Source: JAFGXW01 sp964634385
GTDB taxonomy: Bacteria; Bacillota_I; Bacilli_A; Izemoplasmatales; Izemoplasmataceae
DNA length: 64,000 nucleotides
Direction of reading: 5' to 3'
NCBI GenBank assembly: GCA_964634385.1
Contig: CAZWIZ010000006.1
Location: forward strand, 1-64,000
This document shows, in pieces, positions 16,663 through 25,046 of this stretch (within the stretch, counting starts at the first letter, position 1; the number at the start of each line of letters is the position of its first letter). The notes beneath the pieces are model-generated. The model saw nothing but the letters and a program-made list of their open reading frames with translations. It did not search any database and had not been told where the DNA came from. The position numbers and the translations under genes are program-made.

Positions 16663-17519
16663 TGAAAAGTAAACGTACTAAGAAAATCATTTTAGAAATT
16701 TTTGCTTTTTGTTTATTGTTAGTTTTTATGTTTCCATTTGCAATGATTATAATTAACTCTTCTAAAAGTGCTGCAGAGATTATTAGAAATCCTTTATTAT
16801 TACCGAGTAATTGGTTCCAAATTTTCACAAATATTGCAGAAATAATTGGGAGAGATAATATTCATTACTTTTCAGCATTCTTTAATTCTCTAATTATTAC
16901 AACTGTAAGCTTGATAGCAATTGGAACTTTTAGTGCAATGGCAGCATGGGTTCTAGTAAGAACAAAAACAAGATATTCATTTGTTATCTTTATGCTCTTT
17001 TTAAGCGGGATGGTAATTCCTTTTCAAGTGGTAATGTTACCGTTGGTAAGGTTATTACAAACATTAAACGATATTTTTGGAATTCAATTTAAAGATACTC
17101 TTTATGGAATTATATTAGTATATATTGGTTTTGGATCACCACTAAGTATTTTCTTGTTTCATGGATTTATTAAATCAATTCCAATAGATATTGAAGAAGC
17201 TGCCATAATTGATGGCTGCACAAAATCTCAAGTATTTTTTAAGATTGTGTTTCCGATATTAAAACCAATCTATGTAACATTATTAGTGCTTAACGGGATG
17301 TGGATTTGGAATGATTATTTATTACCATTGCTAGTTTTAGGAATGGGGGGGAATATTCAGACTCTTCCACTTTCAGTTGCTAGTTTAGCTGGTTTTTATG
17401 ATAAAGAATGGTCATTAATTCTAACTTCAGTTTTAATGGCAGCCTTACCAGTAGTAATATTGTTCTTATTTGCTCAAAAACATATTATTAAAGGAATGAC
17501 TTCTGGAGCAATTAAATAA
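16662..17519 (+). CDS. Sugar ABC transporter permease, MalG type
   Basis: This 285-residue, six-helix permease is the partner of the preceding one. Its EAA loop reads EEAAIIDGCTKSQVFFKIVFP (about 180-200). The start ATG overlaps the previous stop (TAATG), indicating translational coupling. Together the two permeases form the membrane channel for the sugar delivered by the lipoprotein at 19846. No ATPase gene is in the operon; a shared MsmX-type ATPase elsewhere is expected from known Gram-positive systems. Confidence 0.92.
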   Translation: MKSKRTKKIILEIFAFCLLLVFMFPFAMIIINSSKSAAEIIRNPLLLPSNWFQIFTNIAEIIGRDNIHYFSAFFNSLIITTVSLIAIGTFSAMAAWVLVRTKTRYSFVIFMLFLSGMVIPFQVVMLPLVRLLQTLNDIFGIQFKDTLYGIILVYIGFGSPLSIFLFHGFIKSIPIDIEEAAIIDGCTKSQVFFKIVFPILKPIYVTLLVLNGMWIWNDYLLPLLVLGMGGNIQTLPLSVASLAGFYDKEWSLILTSVLMAALPVVILFLFAQKHIIKGMTSGAIK

Positions 17520-17573
17520 ACAAAAAGTTTAAAATTAACTTTAAATTCTCATAGAATTTGATTGTAGGTGATT

Positions 17574-19829
17574 ATGAATAAATTATATAGAAATAACAGA
17601 GTTACAAAAGAAGAATTACTAGTTGATGAAACGATTTATTCACAAGCTAATGGATTCTTAGGAACTAGAGGGACATTTATAGAGGGATATGGGGAAGATT
17701 TCGAGTATAATCAAACATATTTAAATGGATTTTACGATAAATATAATTATTTTTATGAAGAGAATCTTTTTGGATTTCCTCAAATGGGACAAAAACTTGT
17801 TAATCTTATTGACGGGCAAAAGATTATTTTTCTCGTAGAAGGAATACCTCTTAATATCAATAATTGTGAAGTAATCTCATTAATAAGAGAATACGACTTA
17901 GAAAAAGGATTAACAATTAGAAAAATTCATTATAGAACAAAACAAAATTATGAATTTATTTTAACTGAAAGAAAATTAGTTAGTACTAAAATTAAAGAAC
18001 TTATTGCAGTAGAAGTATTACTTGAATCAATTAACTATAATGGGACAATTACAGTAAAATCATATTTAGAAGAATCAATAAAAAAACATCTAGAAAATGA
18101 TCCTCGGCTTTATGGAGGAGAAAATCAGTCTTTAAATATTGTTGGAATTTCTAAAAAGGATTCTTTTATAACAGTAAAAACATTAAGAAGTAATTTGATA
18201 GTACATACAAAAATGATTCATAACACATTATTTAAAACTTCTGTTGTTAATCAAAAAATAATCGCAGAAAAAGAATATCTAATAAGTCCTAAAAAGGGAA
18301 TTAAACTTGATAAATATTTGATTTATACATCTAGTTTGTACCATGAAAATTATTTAAAGAAAAGTGAAGAAATTAGTAAAAAAGTAGCTGAAATTAGTTT
18401 TGAAAAATTAATTGAAAAACAAAAAAATTATTATAATGATTTTTGGAAAAAACTAGAGATCAAAATTCCAAACAATAAATATTTAGAATTATTAATTAAC
18501 TATAATATTTACCAATTGAATTCAAGTGGAGGTGAAAGTGAATATCACAATATTTCAGCGAAAGGGTTAAGTGGAGAAGGGTATGAAGGACACTACTTTT
18601 GGGATACGGAAATATATATGATTCCATTCTTTATATTAACAAATCCTTTGAAAGCAAGAAACCTTTTAATGTATCGTTTCCACACTATGGAACAAGCTAG
18701 AGTTGAAGCTCGAAATTTAGGATATGATAAAGGCGTTAAATTTCCTTGGAGGACTATTAATGGTGAAGAGGCTTCCCCTTATTATCCTGCAGGGAGTGCT
18801 CAGTTTCATATTAATAGTGATATTGCATACACCATAATCAAATACTTTGAAGCGACTAACGATTTAGACTTTATAATCCGTTATGGGTTTGAAATGTTAG
18901 TAGAAACTGCTAGATTTTTGAAAGAAGCTGTGAATTTTAATGGTCAATATTATCATTTAAATGGAGTTACTGGACCAGATGAATATACTACTGTGGTGGA
19001 TGATAATTATTATACAAATCAACTATTAAAATATCATTTTGAATATGTTGAAACTTTATATGGAAAATACACTCAAGAATTATCTGAAGTAATAAAAAAA
19101 ATAAAACTTATAGAAGATGAAGTTTTATGCTTTAAAGAAATAGCAAAAAAAATATATTTGCCTTTTGATGAGAACTTAAATATTTTTATTCAGGATGCTT
19201 CCTTTCTCAACAAAAAGAAACTAGATTTAACTAAAATACCAAGCAATAAGTTCCCACTATTAATGCATTTTCATCCATTATTTCTATATAAACATCAAGT
19301 ATTAAAACAAGCAGACACAATGCTTTCAATGATGTTGCTAGACTACGATAATGAAAAAATATTAAATGATTCTTTTGATTATTATGAGTCAATCACAACT
19401 CATGATTCAAGTTTGTCTAAATGTGTCTATAGCATTTTAGCTTTTAAACTTAAAAAATATGATTTAGCGAACGACTTTTTTGAAAATGTACTAGAAACTG
19501 ATTTATTAAATTCTCAAAAAAATACTAGTCACGGATTACATGTAGCTAATATGGGAGGCTCTTATATTGGTTTTGTGTATGGTATTGTTGGATTGAGAAT
19601 AAAAGAAAATTATTTAGTCCTTAATCCATTATCTACTGAAAAGATATCATCTTATGAATTAAACGTTCAGTATAAAGGTAAAAACGTTAATATTATAGCA
19701 GAGAAAAAATTGATAATTACTACAAAAGAGACTGTTAAGTTAAAGGTTTATGGTAAAGAAATCAAACTTAATGGAAGGTATCAAACAACTTTAAAAAAAA
19801 CAACGGTTTTCAATTTTTCAAAAAAATAA
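17574..19829 (+). CDS. Glycoside hydrolase family 65 disaccharide phosphorylase
   Basis: The protein has 751 residues from the ATG at 17574, preceded by TAGGTGA; the in-frame GTG at 17568 lies inside that site. The family architecture is complete: N-terminal beta-sandwich, (alpha/alpha)6 barrel from about 300, and C-terminal beta-sheet. Key motifs are GYEGHYFWDTEIYM, the catalytic acid Glu in GVTGPDEYTTVVDDNYYTN, HDSSLSKCVYSI, and MGGSYIGFVYGIVGLR for phosphate binding. GH65 enzymes phosphorolyse maltose, trehalose, kojibiose, nigerose or related glucosides to beta-glucose-1-phosphate plus the acceptor sugar. A beta-phosphoglucomutase would be needed and is not in this cluster. Substrate unknown; the fructokinase suggests a fructose-containing alpha-glucoside. 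Confidence 0.88.
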   Translation: MNKLYRNNRVTKEELLVDETIYSQANGFLGTRGTFIEGYGEDFEYNQTYLNGFYDKYNYFYEENLFGFPQMGQKLVNLIDGQKIIFLVEGIPLNINNCEVISLIREYDLEKGLTIRKIHYRTKQNYEFILTERKLVSTKIKELIAVEVLLESINYNGTITVKSYLEESIKKHLENDPRLYGGENQSLNIVGISKKDSFITVKTLRSNLIVHTKMIHNTLFKTSVVNQKIIAEKEYLISPKKGIKLDKYLIYTSSLYHENYLKKSEEISKKVAEISFEKLIEKQKNYYNDFWKKLEIKIPNNKYLELLINYNIYQLNSSGGESEYHNISAKGLSGEGYEGHYFWDTEIYMIPFFILTNPLKARNLLMYRFHTMEQARVEARNLGYDKGVKFPWRTINGEEASPYYPAGSAQFHINSDIAYTIIKYFEATNDLDFIIRYGFEMLVETARFLKEAVNFNGQYYHLNGVTGPDEYTTVVDDNYYTNQLLKYHFEYVETLYGKYTQELSEVIKKIKLIEDEVLCFKEIAKKIYLPFDENLNIFIQDASFLNKKKLDLTKIPSNKFPLLMHFHPLFLYKHQVLKQADTMLSMMLLDYDNEKILNDSFDYYESITTHDSSLSKCVYSILAFKLKKYDLANDFFENVLETDLLNSQKNTSHGLHVANMGGSYIGFVYGIVGLRIKENYLVLNPLSTEKISSYELNVQYKGKNVNIIAEKKLIITTKETVKLKVYGKEIKLNGRYQTTLKKTTVFNFSKK

Positions 19830-19845
19830 AAATAGGAGGAAAAAA

Positions 19846-21105
19846 ATGAAAAGATTATTATTACTAGTAGTAGCAACAGTTTTAATTTTTACTTTAGCTG
19901 GATGTAAAGCTGAAGAAAAAACATTAGTAGTTTTTCAAAACAAAGTTGAAATTGATGGAGTTTTAAGAGACTATGCAGAAGCTTGGGGAGAAACTAATGG
20001 AGTCACAGTTGACATTCAAACTTGTGGTGGAGATTCATGTGCTTATGGAACTCAAATTTTAGCAGAATTCCAAGGTGCAGAACAACCAGATATCTTTGTT
20101 ATTGAAGGTATGGGTGGGTATCTAGATTACCAAGATAAAGTTTTAGATCTTACTGGAGAAGCTTGGGCTGATAATACAGATTTAGAATTTACAGTTGATG
20201 GTAAAGTTTATGGATTCCCTGTAGCAGTTGAAGGTTGGGGTATGGCTTATAATGCTGATATCTTAGAAGCTGCTGGTGTAGATCCTGCTGATTTAACTAG
20301 TCAAGCAGCTTATTTACAAGCATTTACAGATATTCAAGCTTATTATGACACAGAAGGATTAACAGACTACGCAGTAGTATCAATGGCTGCTGCAAGTGGT
20401 ATGACTTGGGTAACAGGACTTCATAATTTCAATGGTTATTTGTCTGCTGGGTTAGATTATGATGATTCATCTGTTATTGATGATGTTAATAATGGTATTG
20501 TTGATGCTGACAGATTAGCAATGTATGCTAATTGGGTAGAATTATTATTTGAATGGGGAGACGAAAGTATCTTGTTAACTGGTACTTATGATGATCAAGT
20601 TGGTAAATTCGCTGATGGCGAAGCAGCTTTCCTTCATCAAGGAAACTGGACTGACTCAAGTTATGCAGATTCAGATTTCGAAATGGGGTATGCTCCTCAT
20701 GCCGTTTTAGAAACAGGAAATGATTCAATCTTTATCGGAGCTCCATCATTCTATGTAATTAATAAAGATAGTGATTCAATTGATGATGCTAAACTATTCT
20801 TAAATGATTTAGCTGCTTCAACTGAAGGACATGATTACATGGTTAATAAAGCACATATGGTTCCTGCATTCAATAGTGTTACATTAACTCCATCTACACC
20901 ACTTAGTGCGGCTGTAATGGAATGGAATCAATCTGGTAATGCTTATGCATGGTGGCAAAATGATTTACCAAGTGGATTTGGTATGGATACTTTAGGACCA
21001 ATCTATGAATTATATGCAAAAGGTGTTAAAGGCGATTCTTCAGGAATTACCAAAGAAGAATTTATTGCTCAAATAACAGCTGAAATTGAAAATTTAGGAA
21101 ATTAG
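19846..21105 (+). CDS. Sugar ABC transporter substrate-binding lipoprotein
   Basis: The 419-residue extracytoplasmic binding protein has a short positive N-terminus, a hydrophobic segment and lipobox LAGC with the acylated Cys at residue 20. The fold is that of carbohydrate-uptake-1 binding proteins (MalE/MsmE class): QPDIFVIEGMGGYLDY, GKVYGFPVAVEGWGMAYN, and aromatic residues for sugar stacking. A strong AGGAGG site precedes it, consistent with the higher expression needed for a binding protein. It is the last gene of the operon, followed by a 14-bp hairpin terminator. Two cysteines in CGGDSC (about 61-66) could form a disulfide, which is uncommon in such proteins from firmicutes. Confidence 0.93.
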   Translation: MKRLLLLVVATVLIFTLAGCKAEEKTLVVFQNKVEIDGVLRDYAEAWGETNGVTVDIQTCGGDSCAYGTQILAEFQGAEQPDIFVIEGMGGYLDYQDKVLDLTGEAWADNTDLEFTVDGKVYGFPVAVEGWGMAYNADILEAAGVDPADLTSQAAYLQAFTDIQAYYDTEGLTDYAVVSMAAASGMTWVTGLHNFNGYLSAGLDYDDSSVIDDVNNGIVDADRLAMYANWVELLFEWGDESILLTGTYDDQVGKFADGEAAFLHQGNWTDSSYADSDFEMGYAPHAVLETGNDSIFIGAPSFYVINKDSDSIDDAKLFLNDLAASTEGHDYMVNKAHMVPAFNSVTLTPSTPLSAAVMEWNQSGNAYAWWQNDLPSGFGMDTLGPIYELYAKGVKGDSSGITKEEFIAQITAEIENLGN

Positions 21106-21129
21106 TAACAGACTTTTAAAAAAAGTCTT

Positions 21130-21169
21130 AAAGGTATAAAATCTATATTGATTTTATACCTTTTTTTTT
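21130..21169 (+). terminator. Terminator of the sugar operon
   Basis: AAAGGTATAAAATC (21130-21143) pairs with GATTTTATACCTTT (21150-21163) and continues into a run of T. The rest of 21170-21400 is AT-rich, and I see no gene in it. Confidence 0.9.
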
Positions 21170-21402
21170 GGAATAGATAAAAAATCTGAAATTCATATTC
21201 AATAATAGCCAAAAAATTCATGTTATCATATTTGATGGGTTCTTTAATGAAAATGATAATTATAGTTCTATAATAATAAAATATTTTCTTATCAAAAATA
21301 ATAAAATGAATTTATTATAATCGTAATAGTTTATGTATTTTAAGTATATATTGCAGTATGAAATATGAAATTATCAAAATATATATTTAAATTTGAGTAA
21401 CA

Positions 21403-21428
21403 AAAAAAGAGTTTTAGAACTCTTTTTT
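21403..21428 (+). terminator. Isolated hairpin with T-tract before the membrane protein gene
   Basis: AAAAAAGAGTT (21403-21413) pairs with AACTCTTTTTT (21418-21428). There is no gene between the operon terminator and this hairpin, so it may be a backup terminator or the end of an unannotated transcript. Confidence 0.5.
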
Positions 21429-21486
21429 ATGTTATAATGTAAATGTTTAATAAGACATAAAATGTATCATTTAAGGAAGTGATAAT

Positions 21487-22017
21487 ATGGTTGACAAAAG
21501 TATTAAAGGAATTGAAATTATAGTTTTTATTGTAGTATTAATTTTTTTGTCTTTTGCATTTACTAATGCTTACCATATTAGTACTACATATTTTGGTATG
21601 GAATTAGAACAATCATATATTTACGATACAATTTTCATTGGTGTCTTACTTACTATTACTATGTTGTATATAACTGTGTATATAATATATAAAAAACAAG
21701 AATATGTTAGAGCATATGTATTATTACGACTTTTTATTCCAATCCTTCTTTGTTTATATGACATTATTTATTTAATTGGATTAAATGTTGATACTTCTTT
21801 TACATATCAATTTCTATGTTCATATTGGATTTTTGGAATCATCAACATAATTTTTATGATTGTAAATGTATTAATTTTTGGAAAAGCATATTATTTACAA
21901 AAATATAATAAGATTCTAAATGTTTATACAGTTATATTAACCTTGTTTTATTTATTGATATTTTTTACAATAATTACAGATTCAGCAGTATATTTAGGAT
22001 TATTTGATTGGGAATAA
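21487..22017 (+). CDS. Small integral membrane protein of unknown function
   Basis: I do not recognise this 176-residue protein. It has about five hydrophobic segments (about 9-30, 46-67, 77-98, 108-130 and 145-167) with short charged loops and ends LGLFDWE. The ATG is preceded by AAGGAAGTGATAAT. It is flanked by terminators on both sides, so it is a single-gene unit between the sugar operon and the convergent transaldolase gene. Base composition does not differ obviously from its neighbours. The coding call rests on an uninterrupted frame, a ribosome binding site and regular membrane topology. Confidence 0.7.
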   Translation: MVDKSIKGIEIIVFIVVLIFLSFAFTNAYHISTTYFGMELEQSYIYDTIFIGVLLTITMLYITVYIIYKKQEYVRAYVLLRLFIPILLCLYDIIYLIGLNVDTSFTYQFLCSYWIFGIINIIFMIVNVLIFGKAYYLQKYNKILNVYTVILTLFYLLIFFTIITDSAVYLGLFDWE

Positions 22018-22066
22018 ATAAGTATAAATGTGAAGTGTAAGAGGAATTATTTATTATATTAATAAT

Positions 22067-22098
22067 AAAGGACTTTGGAAATATTTCCAAAGTCCTTT
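22067..22098. terminator. Bidirectional terminator (perfect 32-base palindrome)
   Basis: Bases 22067-22098 form a perfect inverted repeat centred on AAATATTT. It has A/T ends on both strands and lies between convergent genes, so it can stop the membrane protein gene (plus) and the transaldolase gene (minus). Confidence 0.9.
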
Positions 22099-22104
22099 TT
22101 ATAG

Positions 22105-22752
22105 TTATTTATCAAAAGCGTTTTTCCAGTCGTTCATAAATGTTTCAATTCCTTTATCAGTTAAAGGATGAGTAAATGCTTTTTTTAATACTGGATAGGG
22201 AACAGTAGCAATATGCGCTCCAACTAAGGCGCTATCGGCTAATTGCTTAACAGTTCTAATACTAGCTGAAATAATTTCAGTATCAAATCCATAAATATCA
22301 AAAACATCTCTTATTTCACTAACTACTTGAATACCATCATGTAATGTATCTTCAAGTCTTCCAACAAAAGGACTAACATAAGTAGCTCCTGCAGTAGCAG
22401 CAAGAAGTGCTTGATTTACACTAAAGACTAAAGTAACATTAGTTTTGATTCCAAGCATTGTTAATGCTTTAGTAGCTTTTATTCCTTGTTCTGTCATAGG
22501 GATTTTAACAATCATATTCTTGTGAATTTTTGATATTTCAATTCCTTCTTTAATCATTCCTTCTGCATCCAGACTAATTACCTCGCCACTAATGGGTCCA
22601 TCAACAATTTCTGTAATTTCTTTGATTACTTCATTAAAATCTCTTCCCTCTTTAGCTATTAAACTAGGATTAGTTGTAACTCCAGCAATAATACCTAAAT
22701 CAGCCATTTCTTTAATGTATTCTACATTAGCTGTATCAATAAATAATTTCAT
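22105..22752 (-). CDS. Transaldolase, TalC / fructose-6-phosphate aldolase family
   Basis: This 215-residue cytosolic enzyme is of the short transaldolase subfamily. It starts MKLFIDTANVEYIKEM, carries GVTTNPSLIAKEG, the Schiff-base lysine in NMIVKIPMT, and the phosphate-site text TYVSPFVGRLEDT. Phe in SPFVGR, where fructose-6-phosphate aldolases have Tyr, favours transaldolase activity (sedoheptulose-7-P plus glyceraldehyde-3-P exchange) over aldolase. It belongs to the non-oxidative pentose phosphate pathway. RBS GGAGGAAAT. It lies 12 bases downstream of def on the same strand, so the two are probably cotranscribed. Confidence 0.9.
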   Translation of the reverse strand: MKLFIDTANVEYIKEMADLGIIAGVTTNPSLIAKEGRDFNEVIKEITEIVDGPISGEVISLDAEGMIKEGIEISKIHKNMIVKIPMTEQGIKATKALTMLGIKTNVTLVFSVNQALLAATAGATYVSPFVGRLEDTLHDGIQVVSEIRDVFDIYGFDTEIISASIRTVKQLADSALVGAHIATVPYPVLKKAFTHPLTDKGIETFMNDWKNAFDK

Positions 22753-22764
22753 TATTATTTCCTC

Positions 22765-23352
22765 CTAGATTTCTGATTCATTAATATTTAATTCTTTAAA
22801 TTTTATAGGTTCAACATCATGTAATTCATCTACTAATCTTTCTACAAATAAAATACCATTAATATGATCAATTTCATGTTGAACAACAATACCAACATAC
22901 CCTTTTAATTTAATGATTTTTTTAGTTAATTCTTCAGTATCAGGGTCGAAAAAATAACTTCTTACAGTAATTTTTTTATGTCTTGGAACAACTCCTTCAA
23001 CTTCGCGATCAACACTTAAACAACCTTCACCACTAGCGATATATGTTTTTGAAACACTATGACTAATGATTTTAGGATTAACCATTAGATAAACATGTTC
23101 AACTTCGTTTAATTCATCCATTGCTTTTACAACAAGCATTTGTTTAGAAATATTGATTTGTGGAGCAGCAAGCCCAACTCCAGGTCTTAATTCATATTTT
23201 TCACATAATTCTTGATCAAGCGAGTTTTCAATAAACTCCATCATAAGTTTTAATGTTTGCTTATCTTTTTTGCTTAGAGGAAGTTTAACTTCCTTAGCTT
23301 TTTGTGTTAGAGTCGGATGACCTTCTCTAATAATATCTTTCATTGTTAACAT
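22765..23352 (-). CDS. def: Peptide deformylase
   Basis: This iron/zinc hydrolase removes the N-formyl group from nascent proteins. All three signatures are present: GVGLAAPQ (58-65), EGCLS (109-113) and QHEIDH (158-163). The 195-residue length and the insertion after motif 1 fit the type II deformylases of Gram-positive bacteria. I start at the ATG giving MLTMKDII, six bases after GAGGTG; an in-frame GTG nine bases upstream overlaps that site. It is divergent from pfkA, and the intergenic region holds a cre-like box. Confidence 0.95.
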   Translation of the reverse strand: MLTMKDIIREGHPTLTQKAKEVKLPLSKKDKQTLKLMMEFIENSLDQELCEKYELRPGVGLAAPQINISKQMLVVKAMDELNEVEHVYLMVNPKIISHSVSKTYIASGEGCLSVDREVEGVVPRHKKITVRSYFFDPDTEELTKKIIKLKGYVGIVVQHEIDHINGILFVERLVDELHDVEPIKFKELNINESEI

Positions 23353-23452
23353 CTTTAACACCTCATTCTTATTATATCAAAAACTATAAAAAGATTATAC
23401 TAAAAGTACTTATTATTTTCAATGAAAATGGTATTTATTTAAAATAAAGTAA

Positions 23453-23466
23453 TTAAAACGTTTTCA
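23453..23466 (+). promoter_or_regulatory. cre-like box upstream of pfkA
   Basis: TTAAAACGTTTTCA differs from the cre consensus only at the second base. It lies about 40 bases upstream of the -10 hexamer TATAAT (23504-23509; weak -35 TTTACT at 23481-23486). A box placed upstream of the promoter is typical of CcpA activation, as known for glycolytic operons in lactic acid bacteria; here this is inference. Confidence 0.55.
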
Positions 23467-23540
23467 TTTATGTAAATTTGTTTACTATGGAAACTAAAAC
23501 AAGTATAATTAACTTGGACTTTTGAATGGAGTGAGAAGTA

Positions 23541-24668
23541 ATGAAAGAGATTAGAAAAATTGGTATTATTACTGGTGGAGGAGACTGTAGTGGTCTTAAC
23601 GCAGTTATTAACGGAATAACAAAATCAGCTATATCAAAGTATGGTGTTGAAGTAGTTGGATTTACAAAAGGATTTACTGGGCTTGTAAAACACGGATATA
23701 AAGATTTAGATTTAAAGGCTGTTTCTGGTATTTTACATGAAGGTGGTACAATTCTAAAATCATCTAATAAAGATAATTTATTTAATTATCCAGTAAGACA
23801 AAAAGATGGATCAATTGAATATCAAGATATATCTGATGAAGCTGTTAAAAATTTAGAATACTTAGGAGTTGACGGTTTAATTATTATTGGTGGAGATGGT
23901 ACACTAACAAGTGCGAGAGATTTTGCTCGTAAAGGTATTCCAGTTATAGGTGTCCCAAAAACAATAGATAATGATTTGCCAGAAACTGATGTAACTTTTG
24001 GATTTAACACATCACTTGAAACAATTTGCGATGCATTAGATAAAATTCATACAACAGCTTTTTCACACGATAGAGTTATGGTTGTAGAAGTAATGGGTAG
24101 ATTAAGTGGATGGCTCGCTTTAGAAGGAGGTCTTGCAGGAAGTGCTGACGTAATTATTATTCCTGAAATACCTTATGATATTAATAAAGTAGTTGATAAA
24201 ATAGCTCAACGTGATGCTTTTGGTAGAAATTTCACAATTATTGTTGTTAGTGAAGGAGCAACACCGCTTGGTGGGGAAGTTACCGTAAGAGAAATGGTAG
24301 AAGATAGTCCTGATTCTGTTAGATTAGGTGGAATTGGTGATATTATTACAAGACAACTTCAAAAACTTGTTCCTGAACATGAAGTAAGATATACAAATCT
24401 TGCATATCTTCAACGTGGGGGAGTAACATCTCAATTTGATAGATCACTTGGATTACTATTTGGAGTTCATGCAGTTGATTTATTAATGAAAGGTAAATCA
24501 GGTGTGATGGTTCAATTAAAAGGTCGCGAGGTTTCAAGTATACCTCTTACAGAAGTAGTTGGTTCTGGTGATGTTGGAGAAACATCTAAAGGTGGTAAAA
24601 AACTAGTTGATCCTAAAGGACAATATGTTCAAACAGCAAAAGCTATAGGAATTAGTTTTGGAGATTAG
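23541..24668 (+). CDS. pfkA: 6-phosphofructokinase
   Basis: This 375-residue cytosolic glycolytic kinase forms fructose-1,6-bisphosphate. It opens with IGIITGGGDCSGLN and has the nucleotide motif IIIGGDGTL (Gly120) and PKTIDND (Lys140). Gly at the first position indicates ATP as donor; Lys in place of Gly in the second motif is the residue seen in PPi-dependent enzymes and in some actinobacterial ATP enzymes. It is about 55 residues longer than the classical 320-residue bacterial PfkA, consistent with that longer clade. ATP use is most likely. It is followed three bases later by a UPF0223 gene, and a cre-like box lies upstream. Confidence 0.92.
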   Translation: MKEIRKIGIITGGGDCSGLNAVINGITKSAISKYGVEVVGFTKGFTGLVKHGYKDLDLKAVSGILHEGGTILKSSNKDNLFNYPVRQKDGSIEYQDISDEAVKNLEYLGVDGLIIIGGDGTLTSARDFARKGIPVIGVPKTIDNDLPETDVTFGFNTSLETICDALDKIHTTAFSHDRVMVVEVMGRLSGWLALEGGLAGSADVIIIPEIPYDINKVVDKIAQRDAFGRNFTIIVVSEGATPLGGEVTVREMVEDSPDSVRLGGIGDIITRQLQKLVPEHEVRYTNLAYLQRGGVTSQFDRSLGLLFGVHAVDLLMKGKSGVMVQLKGREVSSIPLTEVVGSGDVGETSKGGKKLVDPKGQYVQTAKAIGISFGD

Positions 24669-24670
24669 TA

Positions 24671-24910
24671 ATGTATCCATATCCAATAGACTTTGAATTA
24701 TATACTGAAAAAGAAGCAGTTATTCTTGTTGAGTTTTTAGCACTTATTGAAGATGCGAATGAGGGGAAAACAGATAGTTCTAAACTTATAAAAAAGTACA
24801 AACAATTTAGAAAAATTATTAATTCAATATCAACTGAAAAACAGTTAGATAGAGAGTTTGAAAAAATTTCGGGATATTCTATTTATAAAACAATAAAAAA
24901 ATATACATAA
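24671..24910 (+). CDS. UPF0223 family protein
   Basis: This 79-residue acidic/basic helical protein matches the UPF0223 (YktA) pattern: YPYPIDFELYTEKEAVILVEFL near the start, then KYKQFRKIINS and REFEKISGYSIYKTIK at the C-terminus. Function is unknown; members occur in low-GC Gram-positive bacteria. It starts three bases after the pfkA stop, so it shares the pfkA transcript and any CcpA control, and a perfect hairpin follows it. Confidence 0.85.
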   Translation: MYPYPIDFELYTEKEAVILVEFLALIEDANEGKTDSSKLIKKYKQFRKIINSISTEKQLDREFEKISGYSIYKTIKKYT

Positions 24911-24935
24911 AAATCTTAGTTAACTAAGATTTTTT
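24909..24935 (+). terminator. Terminator of pfkA operon
   Basis: A perfect palindrome at 24909-24934 centred on AGTTAACT ends in T residues, overlapping the UPF0223 stop codon. Confidence 0.9.
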
Positions 24936-25046
24936 GTTTATAATAAACAATTTATGATAAAATATAGAGGAAAGATATAATAAACATAACAAGTTTTTTA
25001 AGTGAAATAGATATTATAAAGTTTATTATGATAGAAGGTATATATA

